Below, piece after piece: positions 33,436 through 43,467 of a stretch of DNA of 64,000 nt. Location: positions 93,501 to 157,500 of the forward strand of contig CAWZYM010000313.1 in assembly GCA_963966185.1 (NCBI GenBank), written 5' to 3'. The position numbers and the translations under genes were made by a program. This stretch comes from Rhabditoides inermis. Its lineage: Eukaryota > Nematoda > Chromadorea > Rhabditida > Rhabditidae. Below the pieces are notes generated by a model that saw only the letters and a program-made list of their open reading frames with translations, was not told the origin of the DNA and did no database searches. Each line of letters opens with the position of its first letter. The first letter of the stretch is position 1.

Positions 33436-33510
33436 GTCGGATGGTCTAGTGGAGGTCTATGGCGCGCGCGCCGATCTGAATGTCGCTGGTTCGATTCCCG
33501 CCGGCGGCGG
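33436..33510 (+). repeat. tRNA-like sequence
   Basis: A box ATGGTCTAGTGGAGG and B box GGTTCGATTCC are at tRNA spacing. The acceptor ends do not pair. Probably a tRNA-derived repeat head. Confidence 0.4.
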
Positions 33511-33548
33511 ATGTTTTGCCAGAAACATTTAATCGTGTAACAGCGGAC

Positions 33549-33700
33549 GCGACAAATCGGGCGGCCGAGTTTGTCGCTTGAGCCACGAGACAAATCAAGC
33601 CGCCGAGTTTGTCTCGTGAGCCATGAGACAAATCGAGCGGCCGAGTTTGTCTCGTGAGCCATGAGACAAATCGAGCGGCCGAGTTTGTCTCGTGATCCAC
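33549..33700. repeat. Four tandem 38-bp palindromic units
   Basis: Each unit has the form G(C/A)GACAAA - ~14 nt - TTTGTC(G/T)C, so every unit can form its own stem-loop. Unit 1 has GCGAC/GTCGC where the others have GAGAC/GTCTC, a paired change. Confidence 0.85.
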
Positions 33701-33757
33701 TGAATCGTACGTCACAAGAATTCTGACTGTCCGAGTTGTCGAAACCCGAATGTTTTT

Positions 33758-33891
33758 TGCGTGTTTTGAGGCTGTCGGAAACGCAATGCGCGGATAGTGT
33801 GCACTGTCTGCGAGTAAGTGTGGTCAGGGGGCGGGGCTTAGCCTCGGCTGGGCCGGCCGCGCGGCGAGTCTCCATTCTAGGCGTTGCTGTT
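33758..33891 (+). repeat. Split direct repeat A1 (identical to 36223-36356)
   Basis: Begins TGCGTGTTTTGAGGCTGTCG and ends GGCGTTGCTGTT. Flanking sequence differs on both sides, so the limits are exact. Confidence 0.9.
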
Positions 33892-34310
33892 ACGTTTTGG
33901 GTAGCGTATTTCTGTATGTTCTTATATGTTTGTTGTTTTAAGTATGTCGGGGTGCTATATGAATATTTCACGCAATTTTATCTATCTTTTTCGGCGCATT
34001 TGTTAGTATGTAGCCCGTTTCGTAATTTCGAAATGGTTCGTGAGCTATTCGTCATTTTCTCTCCCGGTTTTAGCTTTGTCTTTTATGTACCTAGGGAGGT
34101 TTAGCCTCGCGTAGATTAATCTACTATTTCCCTTATCCAGCAGTCACTCCGCTATCGGCTTTGTCGCACTATTGACAGCAAATTTTCCGGCTCGCCTTGC
34201 TTGTTAGGTTTATGTCTAGGAGGTATGTTTCCTTTTCATTCTGATTTCGTTATGCTGTATATATATTTGTGACATTCGTGTAGGCGCGCGGTTCTCCATG
34301 CTGCGTGTAG

Positions 34311-34920
34311 GGATGAGTGTCCCTTCGGACTCGGTGATCCGATGATGTGTGAGCCGCATGCGGGATGCGTGGAGATCAACGAGTGTGATGGGATCAGTGT
34401 CCCTCCGGATTCAGTGATCCGATGATGTGTGTGGGCCGCAGGCCAGAGGCGAGGAGATCTGCGAGTGTAACGGGATCAGTGTCCCTCCGGATTCAGTGAT
34501 CCGATGATGTGTGTGAGTCGCAGGCAAGAGGCGAGGAGATCTGCGAGTGTAACGGGATCAGCGTCCCTCCGGATTCAGTGATCCGATGATGTGTGTGAGT
34601 CGCAGGCAAGAGGCGAGGAGATCTGCGAGTGTAACGGGATCAGTGTCCCTCCGGATTCAGTGATCCGATGATGTGCGTGAGCCGCAGGCGAGAAGCGAGG
34701 AGATCTGCGAGCGGATGGGTTCAGTCTCCCCGCTGGATTTAGTGATCTGGCGATGTGTGTGAGCCGCATCCGAGAGGCGAGGAGATTTGCGAGTGTGATG
34801 GAATCAGTGTCCTTCCGATTTCAGTAATCCGAAGGTGTGTGGGAGCATGCGAAAGGCGAGGATCTCTTTGAGTGTGTTTGGAACAGCGTCCCTCCGTATT
34901 CAGTGATCCGATGATGCGCT
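34311..34920 (+). repeat. 82-bp tandem repeat array (about 7-8 units)
   Basis: Units start GGGATCAGTGTCCCTCCGGA, continue TTCAGTGATCCGATGATGTG and end CGAGTGTAAC or similar. Central units are nearly identical and outer ones diverged. Each unit contains the inverted pair GGATCA/TGATCC. Confidence 0.85.
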
Positions 34921-36142
34921 TTGTGAGCTGAGAGCCCGAAGCATTACGCCCGACCCGACATTTCCGATCTCATCACACGAGTACAGCTGCTCCCTCTTCT
35001 CGGACACGTCGATGACTTCGGACTGCCTATACCGTTCCCGCTGTCGTCCGCCTCGTCCGCACGTTCTCGCCGCCACTTCCATCTACCCGCTCACACGAGG
35101 TGCCGTTAAACATCAGTGGCGACACCCGAGTATGCAGTACGCACGATGGCGTTCGGTGAAGATGACTAGGCGCGTCAATAACGTGGAGGCTCGAGTTAAC
35201 ATTTCTGATAGTTCGCTTCCGCGTTTCGTGTTGTTACTGCCTTTATGCTACAAGTTACAGACGCTCTGAATGCGATAGTTTGAATGCAAATTAGCTGGAA
35301 GCAAGAGAGGGAGAAAGGACATGTTGTCTGATCGATCTTAATATTTTCTTCGCCCGAATGTTTTGCGTCGCCCGAATGTTCAAGGAGGACTGGTGGTAGT
35401 TGTGTATTGCTCGGTAGTCGCATCTCACACCGCCACACCACTTCACATTAGGGCCCACCACTTCACTTCACACTCGTTTTCCGCCCGTTGCCATTTGCGC
35501 CTAGCCGCCGACGGTTTCTTCCGCTAGCGTCACGGTTCGCATTCGCCTTCGTTCGTGGGGCACAATATGAAGATAACGTTATTAGGTGGTCTCCGATGGC
35601 GGTGCACCACGTGCGCATATTCTATCGCCATTGTTCGTTCCCTCTTCCGAAACAGCTATCGCCGCATCACTTTCCCGAAGACTTTCGATTACCGCGTCAC
35701 GAGGTCACGCCCCAGCAGTATCGATGGCAACCGTAGCCGTTGCATTGACAGTGCACGATACGAATTCAGTGCTGACGTTCTGACGTTCCCCCATGCTCAT
35801 CCTACTTCTCCCAGCACATGCATTATGCCTTGTTTGCATTGTGGCTACTACGTATACGTCAGGCTCTTACCAGCGCAATTCTCCGATTCGAAACGGATAA
35901 CGAGTACGAATGTGACACGAGAGTCATTGTATGTGTTTAGCAGAGCGACGAGAGGGTTGAAGAAGGGTAACAAAACGGCATGTTGAGACTCACTTGCAGG
36001 TGGCGACATTGAAGCCGGTGTCGCGGGCGGTCGGTGGTCGTGTGTTGAGATAGCACGCGTGCAATTCACTGCCTACCTAGCCATGGCAGCCGCACATGCC
36101 TTTCACACGGTACAGATACCAGCGCGTATGTTTTTCTGTTCT

Positions 36143-36356
36143 AGCACGTCCTTCCCCATACTTTTGCGTTTACGGTTACAGACTTAAAATTAGCGTTATG
36201 GCGTAGCGCAGCGGAGCTATAATGCGTGTTTTGAGGCTGTCGGAAACGCAATGCGCGGATAGTGTGCACTGTCTGCGAGTAAGTGTGGTCAGGGGGCGGG
36301 GCTTAGCCTCGGCTGGGCCGGCCGCGCGGCGAGTCTCCATTCTAGGCGTTGCTGTT
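36143..36356 (+). repeat. Joined repeats B1 (36143-36223) and A2 (36223-36356)
   Basis: B1 starts AGCACGTCCTTCCCC and ends GCGGAGCTATAAT. A2 begins at its last T. The junction would correspond to the circle-junction repeat in the PAT/Ngaro replication model. Confidence 0.85.
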
Positions 36357-36996
36357 CCACCCTCCCTCCCGCACAGCAACGAGGATAGGCCACCTTCCGC
36401 CCTCCCACCCGGTGGCTTGTTCTCACACGAGCACACGACGGATCAAAGACCACCTTCATGCTCACTGCGCGTGGTCTCGCACCCACGCCGTACACGGTAC
36501 CGACGCATGCCGTGCAGCCGGTGCTGCATACGAGTTATCGTATCTCTACGTGTATCGGAATCAGCGCCGCAGACAATACAATCCTGACACTCAGCGCACG
36601 TCTTTACCACGTGCCTCTAGATGCCGTACCCTACCGTACCGCGCGCACAGGGGCTCGGCGGCGGCGAGTGCAGCGGGCGTTGCGTACGCGCGGTATCGAA
36701 ACGAGATAGTGTGGAAACCTTCATTTTGCGCTGCGTTCTCCGCTCCCACTACTGGTATACGGTAATATCCTCTATATCATGTTTCAGTCTTTTTCTCATG
36801 TCAGCACTTTCAGCCCAGGTAGGTTTTTAATTCGCTTTTAGCCTCTGCCTTTCATCTTCCACGCTTTGGCCCCACCGGCCAGTCCCGTCTTTTCATGACA
36901 CAAGATCTAGCAAGAGATGAGGCGACCCCGTCGCCCGATCCGTCGACAGCCGACGGTGCTATACCCCACATACATTGCGTTTCACTACCCGAATAA

Positions 36997-37077
36997 AGCA
37001 CGTCCTTCCCCATACTTTTGCGTTTACGGTTACAGACTTAAAATTAGCGTTATGGCGTAGCGCAGCGGAGCTATAAT
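36997..37077 (+). repeat. Split direct repeat B2 (identical to 36143-36223)
   Basis: 81 bp identical to B1; left and right flanks differ from those of B1. Confidence 0.9.
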
Positions 37078-37584
37078 TCTTGTTTTACGAATCTACACGA
37101 CAATTCAGTTAGTTTTCTATGACCACGCAGTTTGTCCCATCGTACTGAACAATTTGAGCGCATATCAATTACATTCAATAACACGCAATTGAGTAATCAC
37201 GAAGAAAACGCGAATTTGGATCAAGTGGTTTCGACTCCTAGCATCTTACCACTTGAGCCTTCCATCAACCCGGAGTCTCATCAGAGATGAAGTTGATGGA
37301 AAAGTATTTGTGAATAGTTTTCGGGGTTGGGGGAATAATGTACAACAAAAGGTTTCGACATTAGTGAATAAATGTTCAGGAATGGTGGTGACGGAAACAA
37401 CTTTTGAGAGCAGAGAGGTAGCGGCTGACTGCGATCAGTGCACACGCTAGAATGAAAGAGGCAAGTGCGCGCAGCAGTGTTGATAAGACGTAAGACGTGC
37501 GCGCAGATCATTCGAGAACGGGTGATACAGTCGAGAGAGCAAGAGAGAGTGCGATGGGTAGATCACTGGTGTAGATCGAAATTG
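37078..37584. other. Intergenic, no gene seen
   Basis: Only a weak tRNA-like minus-strand stretch near 37220-37265 (GGCTCAAGTGGTAAGATGC) stands out. No convincing coding region. Confidence 0.35.
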
Positions 37585-38831
37585 TTACTCAAACACTTCT
37601 TCGCAAAATTTTGAGAAATCACGTTTTGATAGCATATTATATTTACATTTTAATACACTATTCGAAAGTATAGAGGTTGCTATGCGTACTTTCACGGTAT
37701 TATTCGAGTGTCCATTTTTGATATACGTTTCAAATAGCTGTTTGCATCGTATTTTGAAATCTTCATATTTCGAACAGCAACGGAATATTCTAACTAACTC
37801 TCCATGTAAACAGTTATATGATACGTTCAAAGATATATTACTATTGACATGTGCCAGAAAGCACGAAAAAAGTATTTTTAGACGCCTTACATGAAGAAGA
37901 ACTCTCCACAACCAGCTGTCTCTCACAGGGACCCACCTCCAGCAGACTTGCGGAGAGGTCGAGAAGGGGCCGGGGTGAGCGTCAGTGAAACCAGCCTTGA
38001 ACCACGGGTAGCGGAGGAACGTATTGAACATGGGAGCCGAGAACTGATCAAAGACGATGGCATAGACGAGAAGCAGGTTGTCGCGTGAGCTCACGTTGAA
38101 GTCGATGCTGTGCATCTGCAAGAGTAATACAGTCAACGAAGACCAAAATTAGTTGTTGCTCTCTTCACTCCAGTACTATACGAATTCATCTCACCTGTAC
38201 GTGTTTGTTGATCTTTCGCACCATCGACTTGAAAGGGCGGAAGAAGAGGAGATCGAGCGGCGGGATGAGCGAGGTTGCGCCCGCGGGGATGTTCATCACC
38301 TGCACACTGTGCCTGCGAGGAACTGTCTGTTTGATTGTGTCACGGAATGACGTCCATGAATCAAGCAACATGCCCTTCTTGGTCGGAGTACCTTTGACAT
38401 GAACACACTCTTCGAACCACTCTACCATGAGAGCCTTCGTCATTATATGGGAGGTCCCCGCCTTCACCACAAGCTTTTTGAACATGCGGTGACCCTTCTG
38501 CGGGAACACTCCCCTAGGCTCCTGGAGCACGACAAACAACAAAGAAACAACAAACAAGCTTGTCGTGGAACTGGATGTGGCCGTCTACCACGCGCGAGGA
38601 GAACTTCTCTTGGGCATGCGCGGCGCTCGGATCCCAATCGGAGTCTCCTTCTCCGTCCTCCCTCGTCAGATCGTCGTCGACCTCGCACACTGTGTCGCCC
38701 GCCTCGGCCATCATCAGCAAGCTTTTCAACTCACCCGCCAGTCTGATGTCGTCACGGGTCAGTGGGGATGAATCGTCAACTCCGAACCCCTTCACCAGTG
38801 CACCTATCACGCGCTTCGCACAGACACTCAT
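37585..38831 (-). CDS. Transposase-like gene (DDE superfamily-like)
   Basis: Exons 38831-38556, 38521-38195 and from 38115 onward splice in phase. The N-terminus has an acidic stretch (EVDDDLTREDGEGDSDWDP). The middle contains GMLLDSWTSFRD followed by VMNIPAGATSLIPPLDL and FRPFKSMVRKI, which fits the second half of pogo/Tigger-type DDE domains (LLLD..., P..TS..PLD, FK). No complete catalytic triad or DNA-binding helix-turn-helix can be seen. From about 37930 leftward the frame stays open to a stop at 37585 but the sequence becomes AT-rich; the true end may be a splice near 37937. Mobile, domesticated or decayed status is undecided. Confidence 0.4.
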
Positions 38832-38954
38832 CTACAAAATATGTTGGAAAAATTACAAAAAACAACGTGCCAGCACAAAAACAATTAAAAGACTGATTTT
38901 CGAAAACAGAAAACGAAAAAAATCGATCTAACAATTTTGCAAAAACAAAAAAAA

Positions 38955-39026
38955 TCGTAGCCGGGATCGAACCCGGCATTGTCAGAAGACCAGGCTGCTT
39001 TACTACCCACTAAGCCAACCGAGGTG
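38955..39026 (-). repeat. tRNA-like sequence
   Basis: The minus strand has A box TTGGCTTAGTGGGTAGTAAAG and B box GGGTTCGATCCC. The T arm forms a 6-bp stem with a 6-nt loop instead of 5/7, and the acceptor stem is poor, so it is probably not a functional tRNA. Confidence 0.4.
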
Positions 39027-39426
39027 AAATAGTCCTCTCTTAAACGCGTTATCGACCCGCAAGAGTTGGAAGTCTCAAAAATCGTCGAAACTTTACGGTA
39101 GGATTACGGTACTTCAACGTGCTCCGCAGCAAAAATGATCACAGACAACATTGATCAGTAGGCCATCAGCTATCGACTGAGCCTAATTTGGTGCCATTCG
39201 GAGCGGATGACTTGAGACACTTTCCTTGTCAGTCAATCTTCGATTACTACTTGCCTGCATTTCAACTGCACTTGCCTGCAGGCACTTGTTGTTTTGTAAT
39301 GATACACTGAACTTTCGTGCATAGTGTGATCCGGTTGACTGAGAGGGCGGAGCCACCCAACAAGAGAGCATAACACATAATGAGCGCCCATAAAAGGCTC
39401 GGTCCCCGCAGAACCGCCATCCAGCG
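39027..39426. other. Intergenic upstream of collagen
   Basis: No gene seen. GAGGGCGGAGCCACCC and a following AT-rich patch precede the collagen start; no clear TATA or outron can be defined. Confidence 0.3.
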
Positions 39427-40397
39427 ATGCACGAGGTGAAGGTGGTCGTGGAAGTGGCTTCGGCCTGCTCCATCCTGGCTATCGCTTCTTGCCTTCTCGT
39501 CATACCCTCGCTGTACAACACCATCAACGAGGTCAGTCAGTAAACACCTTGTCTTCCTATAGCTACCATCTCTCTCAGTCAGACTTCCCATCTAGTTCAC
39601 ACTTTTCCCATTTCAGGTGCATGATGAGGTTCTGGACGGTGTGAACGTCTTCCGAGTGGAGACGGATTCTGCGTGGACGGAGATGATGGACTTCCAGGTC
39701 ACAGTGACTCCTCCCTCCAAGCCCCGCCAGAACCCATTCGACTCGGTCTTCCGTCAGAAGAGACAGAACGGTCTGCCGGCGCACTGCCAGTGCCAGCCCA
39801 CCAAGCCCAACTGCCCTCCCGGACCCCCTGGACCTCCCGGACATCCCGGATCCCCCGGACAGCCTGGGTCTCCCGGACCTCGTGGACAGGACAACCATCA
39901 GGTCTACGCCCCGATCCTCTGCCCCGCTCAGGACACTGCTTGCATCAAGTGTCCCCAGGGACCTCCCGGACCTCCCGGACCCACCGGACCCGCTGGACCC
40001 GCTGGACCCGACGGACAGCCCGGAAACTCTGGATCTCCTGGAAGCAACGGACACCCCGGAGGACCCGGACCCGCTGGAGACGCTGGAGCTTCCGGAAACA
40101 ACGGAGCCCCCGGAAACCCCGGATCCCCTGGACAGGACGGACAGCGCGGCTCTGGAGCCCCCGGAGCACCCGGAGCCCCTGGACCCGCGGGAGCCCCCGG
40201 AAACAACGGAGGACCTGGAACGCCCGGACAGGACGGAGCGCCCGGACCCCAGGGACCTCCCGGTCCCGATGGAAACCACGGATCGCCTGGTGGTCCCGGA
40301 AACCCCGGACAGCCCGGAGGTGCCGGAGTTCCCTGGAACCGATGCTGCCTACTGTCCCTGCCCTCCCCGCTCTGCTGTCTTCGTCAACCGCCACTAA
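39427..40397 (+). CDS. Cuticle collagen (with one-base frameshift near the C-terminus)
   Basis: Exon 1 is 39427-39531 and exon 2 is 39617-40397, joined in phase 0. Residues 10-33 are the membrane-spanning signal anchor. [20 protein letters not shown] matches the nematode cuticle-collagen N-terminal domain. RQKR (about residue 76) is the subtilisin-like processing site. Two Gly-X-Y blocks follow, separated by a Cys-containing interruption ([13 protein letters not shown]). In the triple-helix frame the product runs off after GAGVP into unrelated sequence, while the next frame reads [14 protein letters not shown] and stops at 40395. One extra C around 40331-40333 explains this. With that base ignored the protein would be about 294 aa, normal for the family. 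It would be secreted into the cuticle. Pseudogene or sequencing error cannot be separated here. Confidence 0.85.
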
Positions 40398-40428
40398 TTG
40401 TGACGTCATTGCTCGAGCGAAGCTCAAC

Positions 40429-40434
40429 AATAAA
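40429..40434 (+). terminator. Collagen poly(A) signal
   Basis: AATAAA 32 bp after the conserved-frame stop codon. Confidence 0.5.
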
Positions 40435-40737
40435 CATATCCGCATTAAAGAGCAACAAATGCGCTAACATGATTTTATCCGCAAAAAGTGAAGTGAAAGT
40501 CAACCCGTTTCGAATACGGTACTGGATGTCAGTTAAAAATCGTCGCAGTGTGGATAGAAAGCTGCGATATCGTGGTGAAGGTACGGTAGCTCCTAGAAAC
40601 GGAAGAGAATTGTGACTATTAGGTGCATTAATAAAAAAGTAATGAACCTTACCTTACCTGCACCTTATTTGGATAGTTGTCTTCCCGCTTCTCGTAGTTT
40701 GCAAGGTGCCATTGAACCTGGAAGGTATTTGAATGAA

Positions 40738-40834
40738 AGAAGAGAGAGAGAGAGAGAGGGGGGGGGGGGGGGGGAGAGAGGGAGAGAGAGAGAAGAGAGA
40801 GGAAGAGAGGAAGAGAGAGAGAGAGAGAGAGAGA
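40738..40834. repeat. (GA)n / poly-G microsatellite
   Basis: GA-rich tract with an internal 16-G run, lying within an intron of the DUF273-like relic. Confidence 0.9.
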
Positions 40835-41057
40835 CCTTTGTGTCATCAAACCGCTTATTCGGCCGCCACTCCCAGCCAGCATAGCCAACTTCACATTTCG
40901 CTGGATTCAGCACTTTCTGTAATCATTTGATGGTACTGTAGGATTACTGTGTTCTGAAAGTCGCTACAGTACCGTGAACGGCGAGTCCCATCCGTTGACG
41001 CCGACGTCGTTGGATTTCATGCCGTGCAGCATAGTCTGACTTGCTCCACCTGAAGAT

Positions 41058-41987
41058 CTCTCCCTCTCTCCCCCCTCTCCCCCCTCTCCCTCTTCTCCCT
41101 CTCCCTCTCCCTCTCCCTCTCCCTCTCCCTCTCCCTCTCCCTCTCCCTCTCCCTCTCCCTCTCCCTCTCCCTCTCCCTCTCCCTCTCCCTCTCCCTCTCC
41201 CTCTCCCTCTCCCTCTCCCTCTCCCTCTCCCTCTCCCTCTCCCTCTCCCTCTCCCTCTCCCTCTCCCTCTCCCTCTCCCTCTCCCTCTCCCTCTCCCTCT
41301 CCCTCTCCCTCTCCCTCTCCCTCTCCCTCTCCCTCTCCCTCTCCCTCTCCCTCTCCCTCTTCTCCCTCTCCCTCTTCTCCCTCTCCCTCTTCTCCCTCTC
41401 CCTCTTCTCCCTCTCCCTCTTCTCCCTCTCCCTCTTCTCCCTCTCCCTCTTCTCCCTCTCCCTCTTCTCCCTCTCCCTCTTCTCCCTCTCCCTCTTCTCC
41501 CTCTCCCTCTTCTCCCTCTCCCTCTTCTCCCTCTCCCTCTTCTCCCTCTCCCTCTTCTCCCTCTCCCTCTTCTCCCTCTCCCTCTCTCCCTCTCCCTCTC
41601 CCTCTCCCTCTCCCTCTCCCTCTCCCTCTCCCTCTCCCTCTCCCTCTCCCTCTCCCTCTCCCTCTCCCTCTCCCTCTCCCTCTCCCTCTCCCTCTCCCTC
41701 TCCCTCTCCCTCTCCCTCTCCCTCTCCCTCTCCCTCTCCCTCTCCCTCTCCCTCTCCCTCTCCCTCTCCCTCTCCCTCTCCCTCTCCCTCTCCCTCTCCC
41801 TCTCCCTCTCCCTCTCCCTCTCCCTCTCCCTCTCCCTCTCCCTCTCCCTCTCCCTCTCCCTCTCCCTCTCCCTCTCCCTCTCCCTCTCCCTCTCCCTCTC
41901 CCTCTCCCTCTCCCTCTCCCTCTCCCTCTCCCTCTCCCTCTCCCTCTCCCTCTCCCTCTCCCTCTCCCTCTCCCTCTCCCTCTCCTG
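41058..41987. repeat. CCCTCT hexanucleotide array, ~0.9 kb
   Basis: Long CCCTCT runs (41097-41358 and 41587-41985) flank a higher-order block of TCTTCTCCCTCTCCC-type 15-mers (41358-41585). A ~25-bp sequence GCAGCATAGTCTGACT(T/C)GCTCC occurs at both edges (41027 and 41987). Confidence 0.95.
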
Positions 41988-42530
41988 CAGCATAGTCTGA
42001 CTCGCTCCACCGCTCCACCGCGAGCAACTGTGCGAAATTAAGAGAATGTAAAGTTGTAAAGTATGTAAAGTACATAAATGTAAAGTACATGGATAGGGAC
42101 CCCAACAAACATTTGTGCGCTCCGGGCGAATTCCCGTCATCGTTAAATCGTTATCAACTTATCAATACTGGACAAACTATGCGATCTGATTAGTGTAGAA
42201 AAGTCCGGACGAATATTCTGATTGCAACCATACTCAATTCAGAGCATAGTATTTGCGGTATTTATATGAATGATCGGTTAATCTACATTATGACGTCATT
42301 ATTCCCGTTGATTGGGGCACCCTTTCTGTCGCATTGTCCCATTGGCGCAGAATGGTGGCGCGTGTATCAAGTAAGCATACAACATCTATATATCTTTCGA
42401 AACTACATAACTGATGTATTATTATCATGATAAAATGATAACGAATTTTCGAAATCTCATATTTCGTTTGAGGTCTCTAGTACATGGAATCTCCCATATA
42501 AATTTGAATTCAAAATGATATGGCAAGAGA

Positions 42531-42535
<5 letters not shown>

Positions 42536-42570
<35 letters not shown>
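42536..42570. repeat. (CT)n microsatellite
   Basis: About 35 bp of CT, adjacent to an exon of the DUF273-like relic. Confidence 0.9.
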
Positions 42571-42573
<3 letters not shown>

Positions 42574-43400
42574 ATGTCCATCGTCTCTCTCAGTAGTAAT
42601 ACAATAGTGAGTCCCTAGAGAGGAATCCCACCCATATTGATCTTGCAGCAGGTGACATAGTTCATAGTTCATGTACTCCTCGTATGACCTCGCCCGCTCC
42701 CAGATGGAGAGACAGTGGTCCAGTTCGTGAATGGCCGAAGGAAGGGGCCGTTTCTAGCAGAATCGCCTGAAACATGCTGATTATCGACGCTCCTATCCCA
42801 GTTGCTAAACAGTGTTTCTCTCAGCGCTTAGCCCTTGTGATGTATGCACTTGTTGTACATTCAGGATATAGCTGCTAAGATACTGACGAAATGAGCGTAA
42901 TATACCTCTTTGATGTTATCGGATCCATGAAAGATTTCACTCATACAATGATTCTACATCTTACGTAACCCACAAATATTGTTAATTGATATTGTTGAAA
43001 GTGGTGCATATGTACAAAAACAGTCATGAAGAGGCAAATGTGATGCAGGACCCCGCTGTCGCTGCCCGAGAAGCTGCGCGGCTGGTGCCACTCCCACGAG
43101 GCCCCGTAGGCAACCAAGTCCAGAGAGTAGCTAGTGTTGCGGATCTGGAACTTTCCATCACTCACTCAGTGCATTTAGTGATGAGAGGGAGGAAAGAGAA
43201 GAAGGGTGAGATGAACTCACAATATAGTTCCGCGCGGCGATCTCCCAGTTGAACACCCCCCTCTCGTAGAATATCACGTTGACCCGATCGTCGATCCACT
43301 CCTACGTGCAGTAGTTCGGGTTGACTGGAAAGGGTTGCTCACATGTACATCGTAAGTGATGGCAGATGCAGATCGGATAGGATAAAGAATAGGGGAGAGA

Positions 43401-43411
43401 TGAGAGAGAGA

Positions 43412-43467
<56 letters not shown>
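43401..43467. repeat. (GA)n microsatellite
   Basis: About 67 bp of GA with AAGA variants. On the minus strand it forms a pyrimidine tract in an intron of the DUF273-like relic. Confidence 0.9.

Larger units (their letters stand above)
33758..37077. mobile_element. Element with split direct repeats (A1 ... B1A2 ... B2)
   Basis: A1 (33758-33891) equals A2 (36223-36356) over 134 bp, and B1 (36143-36223) equals B2 (36997-37077) over 81 bp. B1 and A2 abut, sharing one T. A1 and B2 are the outer ends. This arrangement is the split-direct-repeat signature described for PAT and Ngaro tyrosine-recombinase retrotransposons. The interior holds an 82-bp tandem array (34311-34920) and unassigned GC-rich sequence (35000-36100, 36357-36996). 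I could not recognise RT or recombinase motifs, so this is probably a non-autonomous or decayed element. The RT element at 30.1-32.9 kb is a candidate relative. Confidence 0.7.

Noticed and set aside
33420..33971. Minus-strand open frame of 183 codons with a repeated ARFVSWLTRQT phrase
   Set aside because: Explained by the 38-bp palindromic tandem repeats, whose hairpin symmetry also makes both strands look open.
33540..34920. CRISPR-like repeat array
   Set aside because: Units are contiguous with no unique spacers, and the sequence context is eukaryotic.
38955..39026. Functional tRNA gene
   Set aside because: The T arm has a 6-bp stem and 6-nt loop, the acceptor stem does not pair, and the anticodon arm is ambiguous.
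39575..40445. Long minus-strand and alternative-frame open frames over the collagen
   Set aside because: Shadows of the Gly-X-Y repeat, which avoids stops in several frames.
40944..42140. Very long open frames (300-400 codons of Arg-Glu, Gly-Arg, Gly-Glu or Leu-Pro repeats)
   Set aside because: They are translations of the CCCTCT satellite in different frames, with no independent coding evidence.
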